Positions 43,565 to 43,916 of a DNA stretch of 43,916 nucleotides are shown in pieces. The stretch comes from Rhodocyclaceae bacterium. Lineage in GTDB: Bacteria > Pseudomonadota > Gammaproteobacteria > Burkholderiales > Usitatibacteraceae. The stretch's first letter is position 1; every line of letters starts with the position of its first letter. The position numbers and the translations under genes were made by a program. A model generated the notes under the pieces. That model was given only the letters and a program-made list of their open reading frames with translations. It ran no database searches and was not told the DNA's origin. The stretch spans positions 1-43,916 of the forward strand of contig JADCJC010000019.1 of the NCBI GenBank assembly GCA_020247395.1. The letters are read 5' to 3'.

Positions 43565-43630
43565 AAAGTCTTTTATCGACGAGCGCCTTCAGACACTTTT
43601 GCTTGAAAGTGGCCGTCTTTATTAGTGTCT
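43565..43630 (-). repeat. 66-nt palindromic element, copy A4 (diverged)
   Basis: Read on the minus strand, AGACACTAATAAAGACGGCC starts it, with TGAA at positions 40-43. It aligns without gaps to the other copies over 66 nt, though the right arm is degenerate. It lies in a 494-bp noncoding stretch (43423-43916); the part before it, 43423-43564, holds nothing evident. Confidence 0.65.
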
Positions 43631-43692
43631 GTCCCGTGGGGAACTTCTATTGATCCGGCAAGCAAATATGGAAAACCATTTCAGCCATTCCC

Positions 43693-43732
43693 GTCCCCGC
43701 GCACAACCACAAGGGTTGCACCGGACGGGGAC
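43693..43732. repeat. Nested palindrome
   Basis: An outer stem GTCCCCG (43693-43699) / CGGGGAC (43726-43732) encloses an inner CAACC-ACAAG-GGTTG stem. The inner part, ACAACCACAAGGGTTGC, recurs with one change near 43898-43914, at the window end. Confidence 0.65.
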
Positions 43733-43770
43733 CCATTAATTTTGTTCAGCGCGGGTGATTCCGACATTAG

Positions 43771-43790
43771 GCTCCCGCCTTCGCGGGAGC
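43771..43790. repeat. Hairpin GCTCCCGC-CTTC-GCGGGAGC
   Basis: A perfect 8-bp stem with the same CTTC loop as the hairpin at 40-57, suggesting the same REP-like class with compensating stem changes. Confidence 0.65.
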
Positions 43791-43830
43791 AGGGGAGTAT
43801 GGGTTTGGTGGTTGTTCATCTAACCCCGTC

Positions 43831-43890
43831 CCCGCGCAGGCGGGGACCCAAGTTGACCTGCCCGCGCAGGCGGGGACCCAAGTTGACCTG
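43831..43890. repeat. Exact 30-bp tandem duplication of a REP-like hairpin
   Basis: The 30-bp unit, starting CCCGCGCAGGCGGGGACCCA, occurs twice with no difference (43831-43860 and 43861-43890). Each unit has a CCCGC-GCAG-GCGGG hairpin. On the minus strand it reads CAACTTGGGTCCCCGCCTGC, a variant of the family B core seen at 31-62. A partial third start follows at 43891. Confidence 0.8.
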
Positions 43891-43916
43891 CCCGCCCACA
43901 ACCATAAGGGTTGCTC

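Noticed and set aside
43831-43916. Possible CRISPR array start (30-bp repeats)
   Set aside because: The two 30-bp copies are directly joined with no spacer, are themselves hairpins of the REP type, and no cas gene is present.

Overview
This window looks like a piece of a Gram-negative, probably betaproteobacterial, chromosome. The signs are a full set of LPS core genes (waaA, waaC, msbA, a WaaQ-type heptosyltransferase), a pcm-like/rhodanese/tolC gene string, a TPP-riboswitch-controlled thiC, and a type II secretion operon in the E-F-G-H-I-J-K-L-M-N-D order known from the xanthomonad Xps system. The taxon is inferred from gene content only. There is no rRNA, tRNA, integrase or insertion sequence.

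Layout. 1-700: a GC-rich hairpin repeat and a minus-strand BrnT/BrnA-type toxin-antitoxin pair with a good promoter; the toxin reading frame lacks a normal start codon. 731-2786: thiC behind a TPP riboswitch. 2844-5064: a SAM methyltransferase, a small exported protein, and a TetR regulator with a promoter overlapped by an operator-like palindrome. 5122-7556: pcm-like methyltransferase, rhodanese and tolC. 7629-10821: waaA-waaC on the minus strand and a divergent WaaE-like glycosyltransferase. 10921-19558: dTDP-rhamnose genes rfbB-A-C, a fused RfbD-aminotransferase, a GNAT acetyltransferase, the Wzm/Wzt polysaccharide exporter and a large two-part glycosyltransferase. 19779-31780: the type II secretion operon. 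31882-35189: two GT2 glycosyltransferases and an O-antigen ligase. 35283-39047: a lumazine-binding-like exported protein divergent from a LysR regulator, a membrane protein and a CBS-pair protein. 39309-43422: msbA, a GT4 glycosyltransferase and a WaaQ-like heptosyltransferase. 43423-43916: noncoding and rich in palindromic repeats.

Function. Most genes build and export the outer surface. WaaA/WaaC/WaaE-like/GT4/WaaQ would make the LPS inner and outer core, MsbA flips lipid A-core, Rfb enzymes make dTDP-L-rhamnose (and perhaps an N-acylated amino sugar), Wzm/Wzt exports the polymer and WaaL joins it to the core. The type II secretion operon sits in the middle of this surface locus.

Most notable: (1) two families of small repeats. 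One is a 66-nt element present four times in diverged, ungapped copies. The other is a GC-rich hairpin present as a 51-bp tandem array at the 5' end of gspI. Each complete gspI repeat unit carries a strong Shine-Dalgarno sequence followed by an in-frame TTG, so the array seems to supply the start codon and signal leader of the GspI pseudopilin. (2) A single polypeptide joining dTDP-4-dehydrorhamnose reductase to a PLP sugar aminotransferase. All family calls are from reading motifs by eye; no database search was run.
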